In this document: positions 8,358-17,935 of the stretch, one piece after another
How the letters are laid out: every line of letters begins with the position of its first letter
Position numbering within the stretch: the first letter of the stretch is position 1
Assembly (NCBI RefSeq): GCF_005116655.2
Contig: NZ_CP050698.1
Span: forward strand, 5,124,001 to 5,188,000
DNA length: 64,000 nucleotides
Source of the DNA: Desulfosediminicola flagellatus
Lineage (GTDB): Bacteria; Desulfobacterota; Desulfobulbia; Desulfobulbales; Desulfocapsaceae
Direction: 5' to 3'
Notes under the pieces: generated by a model
The model's input: the letters and a program-made list of their open reading frames with translations, nothing else
Told to the model about the DNA's origin: nothing
The model's database searches: none
Made by a program: the position numbers and the translations under genes

Positions 8358-9932
8358 ATGTCATGTAATGCAATTTTTCGTGTTTCATCCGTATGGGTGA
8401 TATCGTTGATAACGTTAATTGCAGGCTGTGCGCGAATGCCGGATAACTCAGGAAGATCAGTCTCCTTTGCTTACTCAAATCCAGAACAGACTACTATGGG
8501 CAGGTCTGCCGCTGAGGAACTGCAAAATCATCCCGATAAATCCGCATTTTTTTTACTTAACGACGGGCTTGATGCGTTCGTCGCACGTGGTGCGCTTGCC
8601 CAACATGCGGAAAAGACAATTGATGCACAATATTATCTGCTGCACAATGACACTGTCGGAAAACTTTTTATTGACCAGTTGCTAAAGGCCGCAGACAGGG
8701 GTGTCCGGGTCAGGTTATTGGTGGATGATATTGCTATGGCCGGCAGGGATCATATGGGTGTACTCCTTGATACACATCCAAACTTTGAAGTACGAATATT
8801 CAACCCGTTCAACAGAAGGACCAACCGAGCTATTCAGTTTATTACCGGGTTTGGCAAACAGACACGACGCTCACACAACAAATCATTCACCATTGATAAT
8901 GTGGCAACAATACTCGGGGGAAGGAATATCGGGAATGAGTACTTTGTTGCTGATCCTGAGTTTGATTTTCTGGATATTGATATACTTGCAATAGGCCCAA
9001 TTGCCCGTGAAGCCTCTGTGGCCTTTGATGAATATTGGAACCACGAATTAAGTTACCCCATTACGAATCTATCCGATTTCAAGGCTACAGATGAGGCGAT
9101 TGACAGGGGGAGAGAAGAACTTGATAACTTTGTGATAAGCAAAAAAGACTCATGGTATCTCAAAAGCCTGAGGGATTCGAGTCTGGCAAAGTCGATTCAC
9201 ACCAACACAATAGAATACCTGGTAGCAAAAGGGAAAGTTGTGGCAGACAGCCCGGACAAATTGAATCAAACGACTACCGACACGACATTGCACCTTTCGA
9301 GAGAGCTGCAACCGTATTTTAAAAATATACAACATGAGTTAATCATTATTTCGCCATATTTTGTACCCGGAAAATCTGGTGTGAACTATCTGCGTGAGTT
9401 ACGCAGCAAAGGTATTCGAGTGAGAATTCTCACAAATTCATATGCTTCTACAGATGTCCCTATCGTACACGCTGGTTATGCAAAATACAGATATGACCTG
9501 TTACGGGCAGGTGTTGAACTCTATGAACTCAACACAAATCTTGGAAAGAAAAAACTGCAGGTTTTCCGCGGAGGCAAAATGTACCAATCACGGTCGAGTC
9601 TTCACGCTAAAGCTATGGTGTTCGACAGAGAAACAGTTTTTATCGGTTCCCTGAATCTCGACCCGAGATCAATCATTCAAAATACTGAAATCGGTGTAAT
9701 CGTTGATTCCACTGATATAGCGAATGGTCTTGTCAGTTTTTTCGATAAGGATATCGAAAAAATAGCTTTTCGATTAGAGCTGCACCACGATAATGACAAT
9801 ATAGAATTTATCCGCTGGCACGGATTTGTTGATGATGAGCCAATCGCCCTCTTCCCTGAACCAAACATGGGAATCTGGAGCAGATTACTGCTTAGCCTAA
9901 TCGGATGGTTACCGATCGAATCTCAAATTTAG
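8358..9932 (+). CDS. Phospholipase D / cardiolipin synthase-like lipoprotein (ClsC type)
   Basis: About 524 residues from the ATG at 8358, chosen for AGGA 8 nt upstream; an ATG at 8331 lacks one. A lipoprotein signal ends at LITLIAGC. Two HxKxxxxD motifs are intact: SHNKSFTID (His182 counted from the 8331 start) and LHAKAMVFD (His425), each followed by the GGRN or GSLN/DPRS element of the PLD superfamily. Length and layout fit YmdC/ClsC-type enzymes that make cardiolipin from phosphatidylglycerol and phosphatidylethanolamine. The lipid anchor is unusual for a cardiolipin synthase, so another phospholipid transfer or hydrolysis is possible. The neighbouring cis/trans isomerase suggests membrane remodelling. 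Confidence 0.85.
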   Translation: MSCNAIFRVSSVWVISLITLIAGCARMPDNSGRSVSFAYSNPEQTTMGRSAAEELQNHPDKSAFFLLNDGLDAFVARGALAQHAEKTIDAQYYLLHNDTVGKLFIDQLLKAADRGVRVRLLVDDIAMAGRDHMGVLLDTHPNFEVRIFNPFNRRTNRAIQFITGFGKQTRRSHNKSFTIDNVATILGGRNIGNEYFVADPEFDFLDIDILAIGPIAREASVAFDEYWNHELSYPITNLSDFKATDEAIDRGREELDNFVISKKDSWYLKSLRDSSLAKSIHTNTIEYLVAKGKVVADSPDKLNQTTTDTTLHLSRELQPYFKNIQHELIIISPYFVPGKSGVNYLRELRSKGIRVRILTNSYASTDVPIVHAGYAKYRYDLLRAGVELYELNTNLGKKKLQVFRGGKMYQSRSSLHAKAMVFDRETVFIGSLNLDPRSIIQNTEIGVIVDSTDIANGLVSFFDKDIEKIAFRLELHHDNDNIEFIRWHGFVDDEPIALFPEPNMGIWSRLLLSLIGWLPIESQI

Positions 9933-10029
9933 CGTTTATATACCTTTAAAGTGATTCACTTATCGCTTACAAAAAAACGGTATCGCGACAATAAATGAGA
10001 CAATTATAGAGAAATCGTAATTACTTACA

Positions 10030-10212
10030 GGGTAAGCGACTTGGTTTTGTAAACCTCTGTATTTGTAGCTGCTTGCAGGGTGCCGGAGATTTTCGCAAGC
10101 AGATTGGTGAAGCGTATATTTCATACGTAAACCAGACTGCTTGCGGAAAGATTTGGTGCCCTGTGAGCAGTTACGAAAAATCAGCATTACAAACTGCTGT
10201 AAATCACTTAAC
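10030..10212. repeat. Long imperfect palindrome (repeat-like, family D)
   Basis: The arms around a centre near 10124 pair over about 75-90 bp. CTGCTTGCAGGGTGCCGGAG on the left matches, in complement, CACCAAATC.. TTCCGCAAGCAG-type sequence on the right. An outer GGTAAGCGACTT matches the complement of AAGTGATTTAC. It could be another MITE (its ends are not CTAG) or a large bidirectional terminator between convergent genes. The right arm contains the last codons and the TGA of the DUF5329 gene. No second copy was seen in the window. Confidence 0.6.
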
Positions 10213-10557
10213 AGCAGTTGTTCTGTGTTGCCGCAAAGCCTCAGTCAGCCACTGCTGAGATAATATTTCTTTTCCCTCGCACCGTACCGTATACGCCTTT
10301 CTCGACAGACTGCTTTTAGAGGCTATTTTTTCTATGAAAACGTCTGCAGAATTTATCCTCTTTTTTACATGATTGTATTTCATCTCCAGATGCTCCGCCG
10401 CCTCTCCTGAGTCATACTCTTTCCCATTGCGTATAAACATGCATTCACTTGTGGAAATAAATGACAAAAGATAATCAATTTCATCTGCATTTTTACACAG
10501 AGCAGGGCTTGATATCATTATTGTACTCAGCAATAACAGTATACAGGTGTGTTTCAT
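10204..10557 (-). CDS. DUF5329-family exported protein
   Basis: 117 residues from the ATG at 10557; a longer in-frame extension overlaps the gene upstream and is not credible. Signal peptide CILLLLSTIMISSPALC. The mature part (IDYLLSFISTSECMFIRNGK, then EAAEHLEMKYNHVKKRI and SLSRKAYTVRCEG) matches the small DUF5329 family. That family is predicted periplasmic, of unknown function, with two conserved cysteines. It starts 1 nt after the stop of the EEP gene, so the two are co-translated. Its last five codons lie inside the palindrome at 10030-10212, so the C-terminus may have been altered by that repeat. Confidence 0.8.
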   Translation of the reverse strand: MKHTCILLLLSTIMISSPALCKNADEIDYLLSFISTSECMFIRNGKEYDSGEAAEHLEMKYNHVKKRINSADVFIEKIASKSSLSRKAYTVRCEGKEILSQQWLTEALRQHRTTAVK

Positions 10558-10558
10558 C

Positions 10559-11485
10559 TCAATTCTCATGAGGTATGATTGCCAGATTCTGCTCTCCCGT
10601 AAAACGGAAAACCACTGAAATAGGGTTATGATCTGATGACTCCACCTGATATGCTGTTCGGGTAACCGGTTCAAGTCCCCGATAGAGAATATGATCGACA
10701 GCCTTACCCCAAAATGTAGTGCGGGCTCCGTCTGAAAAACCGAGTGTAGAAAGGTTGAGTTCAGCAGCAAGACTCTCTATTATTTCTGCTCGTCTATCAT
10801 TCCAGTTATTGAAGTCCCCGGCAAGTATAAGCGGTCCGTCATGGCCTCGAAGAGCTTCCCGAATTTCTTCAAATTGCTCTTTATACGATTGAGTTCCGAG
10901 CGTAAAATTTATGGCATGGACATTAGCCACAACCAGCTTTTTTGATGAACCAGCTATCCGGTAACTGGTGATGACCGCAGTTTTTGGTAATCCGATCACA
11001 GGCTCTGTCTGTCGCATCCCGCATCGCGTAAGAGGTTCAATCACAGAAGCTATCAGAACACCTGTTTCAACTCCTTTATACGTAAAAGCACTGTTGAAGT
11101 CCCAAAAGGGTTGAGAGTTTTGGAGAACATCCCGTAGTGGTGTATTAAATGAGACTTCTTGCAAAAGTACTATATCCGCTTCACTGGATAGGTGAACGAG
11201 ATCCTCGATTAATCCAGGTTTCCTGCTCTTGTAAATATTCCAGTCAAACACTGAGATATGGTCAGGGTTGAGACCAGTTATTGCTTTTAGGGTAGCTGCT
11301 CTACCTTCAGCGTCATCACATTCTCCTGCACTTCGAGTATACATCGGTGACATCGCAGCGGTTACAAACTGCTCCTGCCTGGGAACAAATGAGCAGCTGA
11401 ACATTACACTCATCAGGAGTGAGAGTAGTACTACAGCTAATCTATTGGAAGTTATTCTAAACCTGATTATTTGGGACGGTGACAC
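10559..11485 (-). CDS. Endonuclease/exonuclease/phosphatase (EEP) fold lipoprotein
   Basis: About 308 residues from a GTG at 11485 (AAGG 8 nt upstream); a TTG at 11527 would add 14 residues. A lipoprotein-like signal (VVLLSLLMSVMFSC) precedes a complete EEP domain: VFDWNIYKS, VLLQEVSFN, VANVHAINF, LAGDFNNW, VDHILYRG and SSDHNPISV. These carry the Asn, Glu, Asp and His of the Mg-dependent phosphodiesterase site. Family members cut nucleic acids, phospholipids (sphingomyelinase type) or inositol phosphates. An envelope-anchored form suggests an extracellular substrate. It is followed by DUF5329 in the same operon. Confidence 0.85.
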   Translation of the reverse strand: MSPSQIIRFRITSNRLAVVLLSLLMSVMFSCSFVPRQEQFVTAAMSPMYTRSAGECDDAEGRAATLKAITGLNPDHISVFDWNIYKSRKPGLIEDLVHLSSEADIVLLQEVSFNTPLRDVLQNSQPFWDFNSAFTYKGVETGVLIASVIEPLTRCGMRQTEPVIGLPKTAVITSYRIAGSSKKLVVANVHAINFTLGTQSYKEQFEEIREALRGHDGPLILAGDFNNWNDRRAEIIESLAAELNLSTLGFSDGARTTFWGKAVDHILYRGLEPVTRTAYQVESSDHNPISVVFRFTGEQNLAIIPHEN

Positions 11486-11527
11486 GTTGAATACCTTAAA
11501 ACGACAAAATATGCCTAACTGGTTCAA

Positions 11528-11852
11528 AGACTATTACAAAAAACGTAATACCTCATATTAAAATTTTACAAAAAAAATGCCTACTTCCTTGTAAATCATC
11601 TCTACAATATAGCAGAATAGAAATAACACCAGCCCGATCAAAGCCCCAACAACTACCTAAGCCTTAACATTCCAGTATATCACTGTAATGGGATAGAGAT
11701 TTTTCTATTTTTTGTGCTTTGAACGAAGCAGGGAACTTTCTAGCACAATTTCGAGGTTATGCGTGGGAGATAACCTCGTTCCACTTTCAATGTAATCTTA
11801 GTATACAAGACCGTTTAACGAATCTGACTAACTCAATAAACAGGAAGAACCC
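11528..11852. other. Intergenic between divergent EEP and cti genes
   Basis: No gene seen. A 9-bp hairpin (CGAGGTTAT, loop, ATAACCTCG) occurs at 11752-11778 in the leader of cti. Its role is unknown. No convincing promoter box found. Confidence 0.5.
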
Positions 11853-14213
11853 ATGAGATATCCATCGCTTTTGTGTGTGCTTATCCTATCCGTCCTTGTT
11901 GGTTGCGCAAAAAAAGCGCCTGATCCCATAGCTGTTCTGATTCCGTCTCATCCAGTCAATTACCTGCAGGAGATAAAACCTCTGCTCGATAAACGATGTG
12001 CAGTGTGCCACTCCTGTTACAATTCTCCCTGCCAGTTGAAACTCAACTCATATGAAGGCGTAGATCGTGGTGGCAGCAAGGATAAGGTCTATAACGCGAC
12101 TCGCCTGACAACCATGGACCCGACGAGGCTATTCACCGATGCGATGACCACTGAGGAGTGGCGACAGAAAAACTTTCATTCTGTTACGGATAACAGTGCT
12201 CCAGCAGGGTTGAATAACTCACTCATGCTGCAGATTCTTTCCCACAAGATGGAAAAGCCTGAAGTCAAAGGAGAGTACAACTCAGAGGCGGAAAATCTGA
12301 CCTGCTCTGCAACCTCAATTGAGCTGGATAAATACCTCTCCAAACATCCCAATAATGGAATGCCATTCGGTTTCCCGCCACTTCAGCAGAAAGAATTTGA
12401 ACTCATCGCCGGCTGGCTTGCTCAGGGTGCCAAAGGGCCCTCACCGGCAGAGCAGGATGAATTAACGAGCCCCAAAGATCCTGATGTCGCTGAAATTAAA
12501 AAATGGGAAATGTTTTTCAATAATCCCGATCCGAAATACGTAATGACCGCCCGTTATCTCTATGAGCATCTCTTTCTGGCGCATATAAAATTTGGAACCG
12601 ATACAAACGAATATTATGAACTCCTTCGCTCAAAAACAGCTCCCGGAACCCCGGTAGATATTATTGATACTGTCCGGCCTTACGATGATCCGGAAGTAGA
12701 AGTCTTCTACTATCGGTTTCGAAAAATTCATTCGACCATTGTCCATAAAACCCATATGGTCTTCAATTTTGACGATGCAAAAATGGTGCGCTTCAAAGAG
12801 CTCTTCATTGAACCTGAATGGTTGGAACAGCCACACATTGTCGGATATGAACCGGTTTTTGCAGCCAACCCCTTTGCCTCTTTTGCGCAGATTCCACCAC
12901 GCTCCCGCTATCAATTTCTTCTTGATAATGCCCATTACATTATCATGACCTTTATCAGAGGCCCTGTATGCCGGGGGCAGGTAGCACTCAATGTCATAAA
13001 CGACCATTTCTGGATCATGTTTAAGGATCCTGACCATGATTTGAGCATCAAATATCCAGCCTTTCTTAAGCTTCAAAAAGACAATTTGATGATGCCAATC
13101 GAGAAAGGCAGCAAATTTCCCGTGGTCGATCTCATCGGCAATAAATATGACCAGGCTCTCGACAAATATTATCGTGCCCGGCAGGAATATTACATGACCC
13201 ATAATTACAGTGGGATGAACTATGAGTCCCTCTGGAAGGGTAACTCCCCTGCAGATGCACCAATTCTTACTGTTTACAGACATTTTAACAGTGCCTCGGT
13301 ACATAAAGGTGTTCTCGGCTCATTACCGCGCACCATGTGGGTTATAGATTATCCGTTATTTGAACGAATCTACTATGCTCTTGTTGCCGGGTTTGATGTG
13401 TACGGCACACTCGGTCATCAACTTGCAATTCGGCTCTATATGGATGGGTTGCGGGAAGAAGGAGAAAGCTACTTCCTCAATTATATGCCTGCTGAAAAAA
13501 GACGGGAGATGATGGAGTCCTGGTACATTGGAGTAAAACCGGAAAAAGTTCCGTACTACGATGCGGGTATGCCTTCCGGAATAGCATTTTCAACAGATAC
13601 TCCACGACAGGAATTTATTGAATATGTCGTAAAAGAGCATATCAAACCGGAAACACACATCACTTTTGATCCGGTCAATTATCTCCCTGCGGGAGTTGAA
13701 TATCCCCCTTTGCCTGATCAATACGTCACACTTGCTGATTACCTCCAGGCGTTCCGCTCAGTTTCCCAGCCCGGTACTAAATTTGTCTCACTGGTTAACG
13801 ATTATAACGCTAATGTTGTCTATATCAGGGTAAGGAAAAACGATGGAAACGATGTAGTTATCTCTATGATTATGAACAGGTGGCATGACAATGTCGCCTA
13901 TCTCTTTAAAGAAGCTGACACCTTAAAGCCTGAAAAAGATCGGGCTGACTTCATCCAAGGTTTTCATGGCTCATACCCCAACTACTTCATTGATATCACA
14001 CAGGACAAACTTGAAGACTTCTTTGATCTCATGACTAATCTTGACACAATTGAAGAGGATGAAGCCAGAAGAAGGTTCAACAGTTACGGTGTAAATCGGG
14101 CCAACCCGAATTTCTGGGAGGTATATGATTGGTTCCAGAGCCGCTTTGACGATGACCAACCTGTTCAGTCAGGTCTTTTTGACCTTAATCGGTATTTTTA
14201 TAAGGCTCTGTAG
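11853..14213 (+). CDS. cti: Fatty acid cis/trans isomerase (Cti), heme-binding lipoprotein
   Basis: 786 residues, the usual length for Cti. A lipoprotein signal ends at VLVGC (Cys18). RCAVCHSC gives the single cytochrome c-type CxxCH motif (Cys49, Cys52, His53). Long Cti blocks follow (YLYEHLFLAHI, FYYRFRKIHSTIVHKTHMVF, FIRGPVCRGQVALNVINDHFW cut short here, LPRTMWVIDYPLFERIYYALV). The enzyme turns cis-unsaturated acyl chains of membrane lipids into trans isomers without double-bond shift, quickly stiffening the membrane under solvent or heat stress. AGGAAG ribosome site. Followed by two nested MITEs and then the efflux operon. Confidence 0.95.
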   Translation: MRYPSLLCVLILSVLVGCAKKAPDPIAVLIPSHPVNYLQEIKPLLDKRCAVCHSCYNSPCQLKLNSYEGVDRGGSKDKVYNATRLTTMDPTRLFTDAMTTEEWRQKNFHSVTDNSAPAGLNNSLMLQILSHKMEKPEVKGEYNSEAENLTCSATSIELDKYLSKHPNNGMPFGFPPLQQKEFELIAGWLAQGAKGPSPAEQDELTSPKDPDVAEIKKWEMFFNNPDPKYVMTARYLYEHLFLAHIKFGTDTNEYYELLRSKTAPGTPVDIIDTVRPYDDPEVEVFYYRFRKIHSTIVHKTHMVFNFDDAKMVRFKELFIEPEWLEQPHIVGYEPVFAANPFASFAQIPPRSRYQFLLDNAHYIIMTFIRGPVCRGQVALNVINDHFWIMFKDPDHDLSIKYPAFLKLQKDNLMMPIEKGSKFPVVDLIGNKYDQALDKYYRARQEYYMTHNYSGMNYESLWKGNSPADAPILTVYRHFNSASVHKGVLGSLPRTMWVIDYPLFERIYYALVAGFDVYGTLGHQLAIRLYMDGLREEGESYFLNYMPAEKRREMMESWYIGVKPEKVPYYDAGMPSGIAFSTDTPRQEFIEYVVKEHIKPETHITFDPVNYLPAGVEYPPLPDQYVTLADYLQAFRSVSQPGTKFVSLVNDYNANVVYIRVRKNDGNDVVISMIMNRWHDNVAYLFKEADTLKPEKDRADFIQGFHGSYPNYFIDITQDKLEDFFDLMTNLDTIEEDEARRRFNSYGVNRANPNFWEVYDWFQSRFDDDQPVQSGLFDLNRYFYKAL

Positions 14214-14236
14214 ATCGGTTTAGCCAAATAAATACA

Positions 14237-14383
14237 CTAGGAGTGTGTCCGACAATGGCCTTTCGCTCAAACTCTTCGGAATTTTCAAAAAATAATGCTC
14301 GCAATATCATGTACATGGCTGTGCTTATTTTTTGAAAATGTCTCGATTTTGACCAAAACCCCTATTCTCGGACAGCCTCCTAG
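14237..14383 (-). repeat. MITE family B, copy 2
   Basis: 147 bp, starting CTAGGAGTGTGTCCGACAAT and ending GGACAGCCTCCTAG; the inverted counterpart of the copy at 7813-7983. Its terminal CTAG (14380-14383) is also the first four bases of MITE copy A3, so one element inserted into the end of the other. Confidence 0.85.
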
Positions 14384-14545
14384 TGTCATGTCATGTGTCA
14401 GATGTCGTAATACTGTGAAGCTTTTTCTCTTCCTGCAAGGCATGACTGATGGAGCATAGCAGCGCTATGTAACTGAAGGAGTAACGAAGTCAGGAAGTGA
14501 AAAGGGCAAGCAGAATTAGACATCTGAGGCATGACAGGACACTAG
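14380..14545 (+). repeat. MITE family A, copy 3 (intact CTAG ends)
   Basis: 166 bp with the best preserved ends of the family: CTAGTGTCATGTCATG at the left and the near complement CATGACAGGACACTAG at the right (24 of 27 terminal positions match). It ends 28 bp before the first ATG of the efflux operon, so that operon's promoter must lie in, or upstream across, the two stacked repeats. Confidence 0.9.
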
Positions 14546-14573
14546 AATATGTATCTCTAAAAAAGGGACAGCT

Positions 14574-15671
14574 ATGAACACCTCTGCACAAGATCAATTT
14601 TCGGGGCAAAATATTGTTGATGCGGCTATACGCATTGCGTTACTGGGGATTATGGCTGTCGCTTCACTCCGCATTATTCAACCTTTTATCATGCCAGCAG
14701 TCTGGGGGATCATCATTGCGGTTGCTGTGCATCCGTTTGTTGAGATGCTTGCAAAGCGTTTAGGCGGCAGAAAAAAAATTTCAGCCATCATTTTTGCTCT
14801 TGTGGCTATAGCTGCTCTGGTCGTTCCTACTTTCATGTTACTCTCCTCCTCTGTAAATGCGGTTCAGGAGTTGTCTGAGCAATTAGAAAATGATGTTTTG
14901 CGGGTCCCGCCTCCACCACCTGGTGTTGCCGATTGGCCGGTCATCGGCACTCCTGTAAATGCGACATGGAATCTTGCTTCTACCAATCTGGATGCCGTAA
15001 TCACCAAATACTCCCCCCAACTGAGAGAAGCCAGTACAACGCTGTTGGCTAAGGCCGGCGGAAGTGCCAAAGGTCTTTTTATGTTCATAATATCCATCAT
15101 GATAGCCACCGCCCTGCTTATTACAGGTGAAGGCGGGGTACGCGCTATAAACAAAATAATTACACGATTTGCAGGGGAAAAAGGCCCTGAACTGGTAACA
15201 CTGGCAACAGCAACAATCAGAGGTGTAATGCAGGGTGTTATCGGAGTTGCGGTAATTCAGTCTGTTCTCTCTGTTATCGGGATGTTGCTTGTGGGTGTTC
15301 CTGCTGCCGGGTTATGGGCAGTGCTTGTGCTTATTCTGGCGATAATCCAATTACCGCCAATTCTTATACTCGGGCCTGTTGCTGCCTGGGTATTCACTTT
15401 TGCTGACCAGGTCCCTGCAATATTATTTCTAATCTGGGCGCTGGTTGTAAGCGGCTGTGATGGTTTTTTAAAGCCTGTACTCATGGGGCGCGGCGTCGAT
15501 GCTCCGATGCTGGTAATTCTTTTGGGTGCGCTTGGCGGAATGATGCTATCAGGCATTATCGGCCTCTTTGTCGGAGCTGTAATACTGGCCATCAGTTTTA
15601 CACTCTTCATGGCCTGGGTAGATGAGAGTGAAACGGAAAAAACAGATGCTGGTTCTTCGGAGACGGCATGA
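14574..15671 (+). CDS. AI-2E family transporter (YdiK/PerM-like permease)
   Basis: 365 residues with about eight membrane helices. The paired N-terminal helices (LGIMAVASLRIIQPFIMPAV, IIIAVAVHPFVEML), the loop rich in Pro, and the C-terminal block GVIGVAVIQSVLSVIGML, LPPILILGPVAAWVF and LLGALGGMMLSGIIGLFVG are typical of this family (YdiK subgroup). Members export small signals or act as ion antiporters; the substrate is not predictable. First gene of a five-gene operon; its TGA overlaps the ATG of the outer-membrane factor. A GGGA ribosome site lies close upstream. Confidence 0.88.
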   Translation: MNTSAQDQFSGQNIVDAAIRIALLGIMAVASLRIIQPFIMPAVWGIIIAVAVHPFVEMLAKRLGGRKKISAIIFALVAIAALVVPTFMLLSSSVNAVQELSEQLENDVLRVPPPPPGVADWPVIGTPVNATWNLASTNLDAVITKYSPQLREASTTLLAKAGGSAKGLFMFIISIMIATALLITGEGGVRAINKIITRFAGEKGPELVTLATATIRGVMQGVIGVAVIQSVLSVIGMLLVGVPAAGLWAVLVLILAIIQLPPILILGPVAAWVFTFADQVPAILFLIWALVVSGCDGFLKPVLMGRGVDAPMLVILLGALGGMMLSGIIGLFVGAVILAISFTLFMAWVDESETEKTDAGSSETA

Positions 15672-17212
15672 CACAGCACTGTAATTCAACAACGTTCAGT
15701 CAATTCATGTTCCGCATTTTTATCGTATTGATAATTATCTGGCAGAGTGGGTGCACAAAGGTCGGACCGGATTTTCAACTGCCAGTCCAATCCCCCCCGA
15801 CAACATGGAGCCAAGAGGAAAATGATCTCTTTAAGAGTCCTTCACAGCCCGACTCTGTTGCATGGTGGGAGCATTTTAATGACCCTCTTCTCAACACCCT
15901 GATACGAACAGCGTACGAGCAAAACCTCACTTTGCGTACAGCTGCTATACGAATTCTCGAATCGCGGGCCCAGCTTGCCAGGGTCAGGGGAAACATCTAC
16001 CCGCAATCCCAGAATATTAACGGAAATATTTTCACCACAGGAACACCAGAGACAGGTGCCGACAGATATTTCAATTCAATCTCCACAGGGTTTGATGTTG
16101 CCTGGGAGATGGACTTCTGGGGCAAATTCCGCCGTTCGATAGAGTCCGCCGATGCTAACCTTATGGTTTCTATGGCGGATTATGAAGATCTTCTTGTCAG
16201 TCTCACAGCAGAAGTAGCAAGAACATACGTGGATATCCGTACGGTGCAGGAGCGAATTAAGCTAGCACAAACAAACGCAGAACTTCAGGAAAAATCTCTG
16301 CGGCTTGTAACTCTGCAATTCGAGGCCGGAGTAGTAACGGAACTCGATATCCTCCAGGCCAAGACTTTGCTCTACAGCACACTGACAACAATTCCTTCAT
16401 TTGAGGCCACACTCGCAACCTATATAAACAGCTTAGGGGTGCTTCTGGGTATGATGCCGGAAGAGGTTAGTCTACTCATCCAGCCCGAAGGAAATGTACC
16501 CGATTTCACCTCTCAGGTAGCACTGACTATTCCTGCCCAACTGCTGCGTCGCAGGCCTGATATTCGTCGATCTGAAATGGCGGCCGCCGCCCAAAGCGAG
16601 CAGATAGGTATCGCCCGCACAGAACTGCTGCCGAGCTTTACCCTCTTTGGTTCCATCGGCTGGAGTGCTGATGATGCAGGCAGTAACAGCCTTGATGATC
16701 TTTTTGACTCAAACAGTTTTTCATATAATTTTGGGCCGGGATTTACCTGGAGCGTCTTCAATTATGGACGATTAAAGAACGAGGTCCGCATTCAGGATGC
16801 CCGCTTTCAGCAAGCGGTTATCAGGTATCAGGAAACCGTACTTAATGCCGCAAGAGAGGTGGAAGATGCAATGCAGAGTCTTGTTCATTCTCGCAAAGAA
16901 GCTGAACTTCTGAAAAAAAGTGTCGAAACATCGAGACGATCTGCCGAGCTATCGATGTTGCAGTATACAGAAGGCCTCGCAGACTATCAGCGGGTACTGG
17001 ATTCGATTCGCGCCGTCACCCAGAAAGAAGATCAATATGCCCAGACAACAGGCAAAATAGCCAATTTTACAATAGCCCTCTACAAGGCATTTGGTGGTGG
17101 CTGGAATATTTCAGAGAAAGAACCGTATCTACCGGATGAAGTAAGAGATGAGATGGAGAGCAGAACCGATTGGGGTACACTGCTCTCACCCGTACCCACT
17201 GCCACCGAGTAA
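15668..17212 (+). CDS. Outer-membrane efflux lipoprotein (OprM/NodT family)
   Basis: 514 residues. Lipobox IIIWQSGC (Cys29), then TKVGPDFQLP and WWEHFNDPLLNTLI, the classic start of RND/EmrAB-type outer-membrane factors. Two repeated TolC-like units are visible: LTLRTAAIRILESRAQLARVRG in the first and PAQLLRRRPDIRRSEMAAAA in the second. It forms the trimeric outer-membrane duct for the HlyD-type adaptor encoded two genes later. It overlaps the preceding gene by 4 bp (ATGA) and is 3 nt from the channel gene. Confidence 0.93.
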   Translation: MTQHCNSTTFSQFMFRIFIVLIIIWQSGCTKVGPDFQLPVQSPPTTWSQEENDLFKSPSQPDSVAWWEHFNDPLLNTLIRTAYEQNLTLRTAAIRILESRAQLARVRGNIYPQSQNINGNIFTTGTPETGADRYFNSISTGFDVAWEMDFWGKFRRSIESADANLMVSMADYEDLLVSLTAEVARTYVDIRTVQERIKLAQTNAELQEKSLRLVTLQFEAGVVTELDILQAKTLLYSTLTTIPSFEATLATYINSLGVLLGMMPEEVSLLIQPEGNVPDFTSQVALTIPAQLLRRRPDIRRSEMAAAAQSEQIGIARTELLPSFTLFGSIGWSADDAGSNSLDDLFDSNSFSYNFGPGFTWSVFNYGRLKNEVRIQDARFQQAVIRYQETVLNAAREVEDAMQSLVHSRKEAELLKKSVETSRRSAELSMLQYTEGLADYQRVLDSIRAVTQKEDQYAQTTGKIANFTIALYKAFGGGWNISEKEPYLPDEVRDEMESRTDWGTLLSPVPTATE

Positions 17213-17215
17213 AAT

Positions 17216-17899
17216 ATGTTTAAATTTTTAGATAAATTCAATTCCAGAGAATACGGCTTTAGAAATCTATTATGCTTCCTACTGATCTATATTTTCGGAA
17301 GTCCGTTTATCAGCTCGTATCCCTCGCTCTCGTTTGTTGCCCATACGTTACTTTCACTCACATTATGCTTTAGCGTCCTGGCGGTTCAAAAACAACAAAA
17401 CTACCGATCTTTTGCAATGGCAGCGTTGCTCCCTGTCCTGATTTTATACTGGCTCGATATTTATAACCTGATTCCGTTCAGCCGGCTGGGTTCATATAGT
17501 CTGATAGCCCTCTATTATTGCTTGTTAGTCATATCATTTGCCATTCAGATAAGCCGTTCCAAACACATTACCTTTAATCTTCTTTGTGCAACTCTCTGCC
17601 TCTACCTGATAATCGGTCTTTTCTGGGGAACTTTATACGCTCTGCTTTATGAGATAAATCCCGAAGCCTATTCCGGAGCAATGCTTGAAAATACAAAGGG
17701 AAGACAACTTATTGTTTTTAATTATTTCAGCATGGTAACACTTACCACTCTCGGCTACGGAGATATAACCCCGCAGACACCGGGTGCAGCAGCCCTGTGT
17801 CAGTTTGAAGCAATAATTGGACAATTTTTTACCGCTGTAATTGTGGCCTGGTACGTCGGTAACTTCGTCGCCCGGCAGGATCGACCAAAAAAAGACTGA
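17216..17899 (+). CDS. K+-channel-like membrane protein (ion_trans_2)
   Basis: 227 residues. Five or six hydrophobic segments, the last two flanking a pore loop with TLTTLGYGDITPQ, the canonical potassium selectivity filter (TxGYGD). No cytoplasmic RCK or cyclic-nucleotide domain follows. It would pass K+ across the inner membrane. It starts 3 nt after the outer-membrane factor, so it is part of the efflux operon. Channels of this form inside a drug-efflux operon are uncommon; a role in balancing charge or turgor during efflux is my inference. Confidence 0.88.
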   Translation: MFKFLDKFNSREYGFRNLLCFLLIYIFGSPFISSYPSLSFVAHTLLSLTLCFSVLAVQKQQNYRSFAMAALLPVLILYWLDIYNLIPFSRLGSYSLIALYYCLLVISFAIQISRSKHITFNLLCATLCLYLIIGLFWGTLYALLYEINPEAYSGAMLENTKGRQLIVFNYFSMVTLTTLGYGDITPQTPGAAALCQFEAIIGQFFTAVIVAWYVGNFVARQDRPKKD

Positions 17900-17935
17900 A
17901 GCACCCACTCATTTTCTATTACAGGTTTTCACATT

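Noticed and set aside
12630..13304. A 224-codon frame antisense to cti
   Set aside because: The plus frame is a clear full-length Cti; the antisense frame has no ribosome site and no family resemblance.
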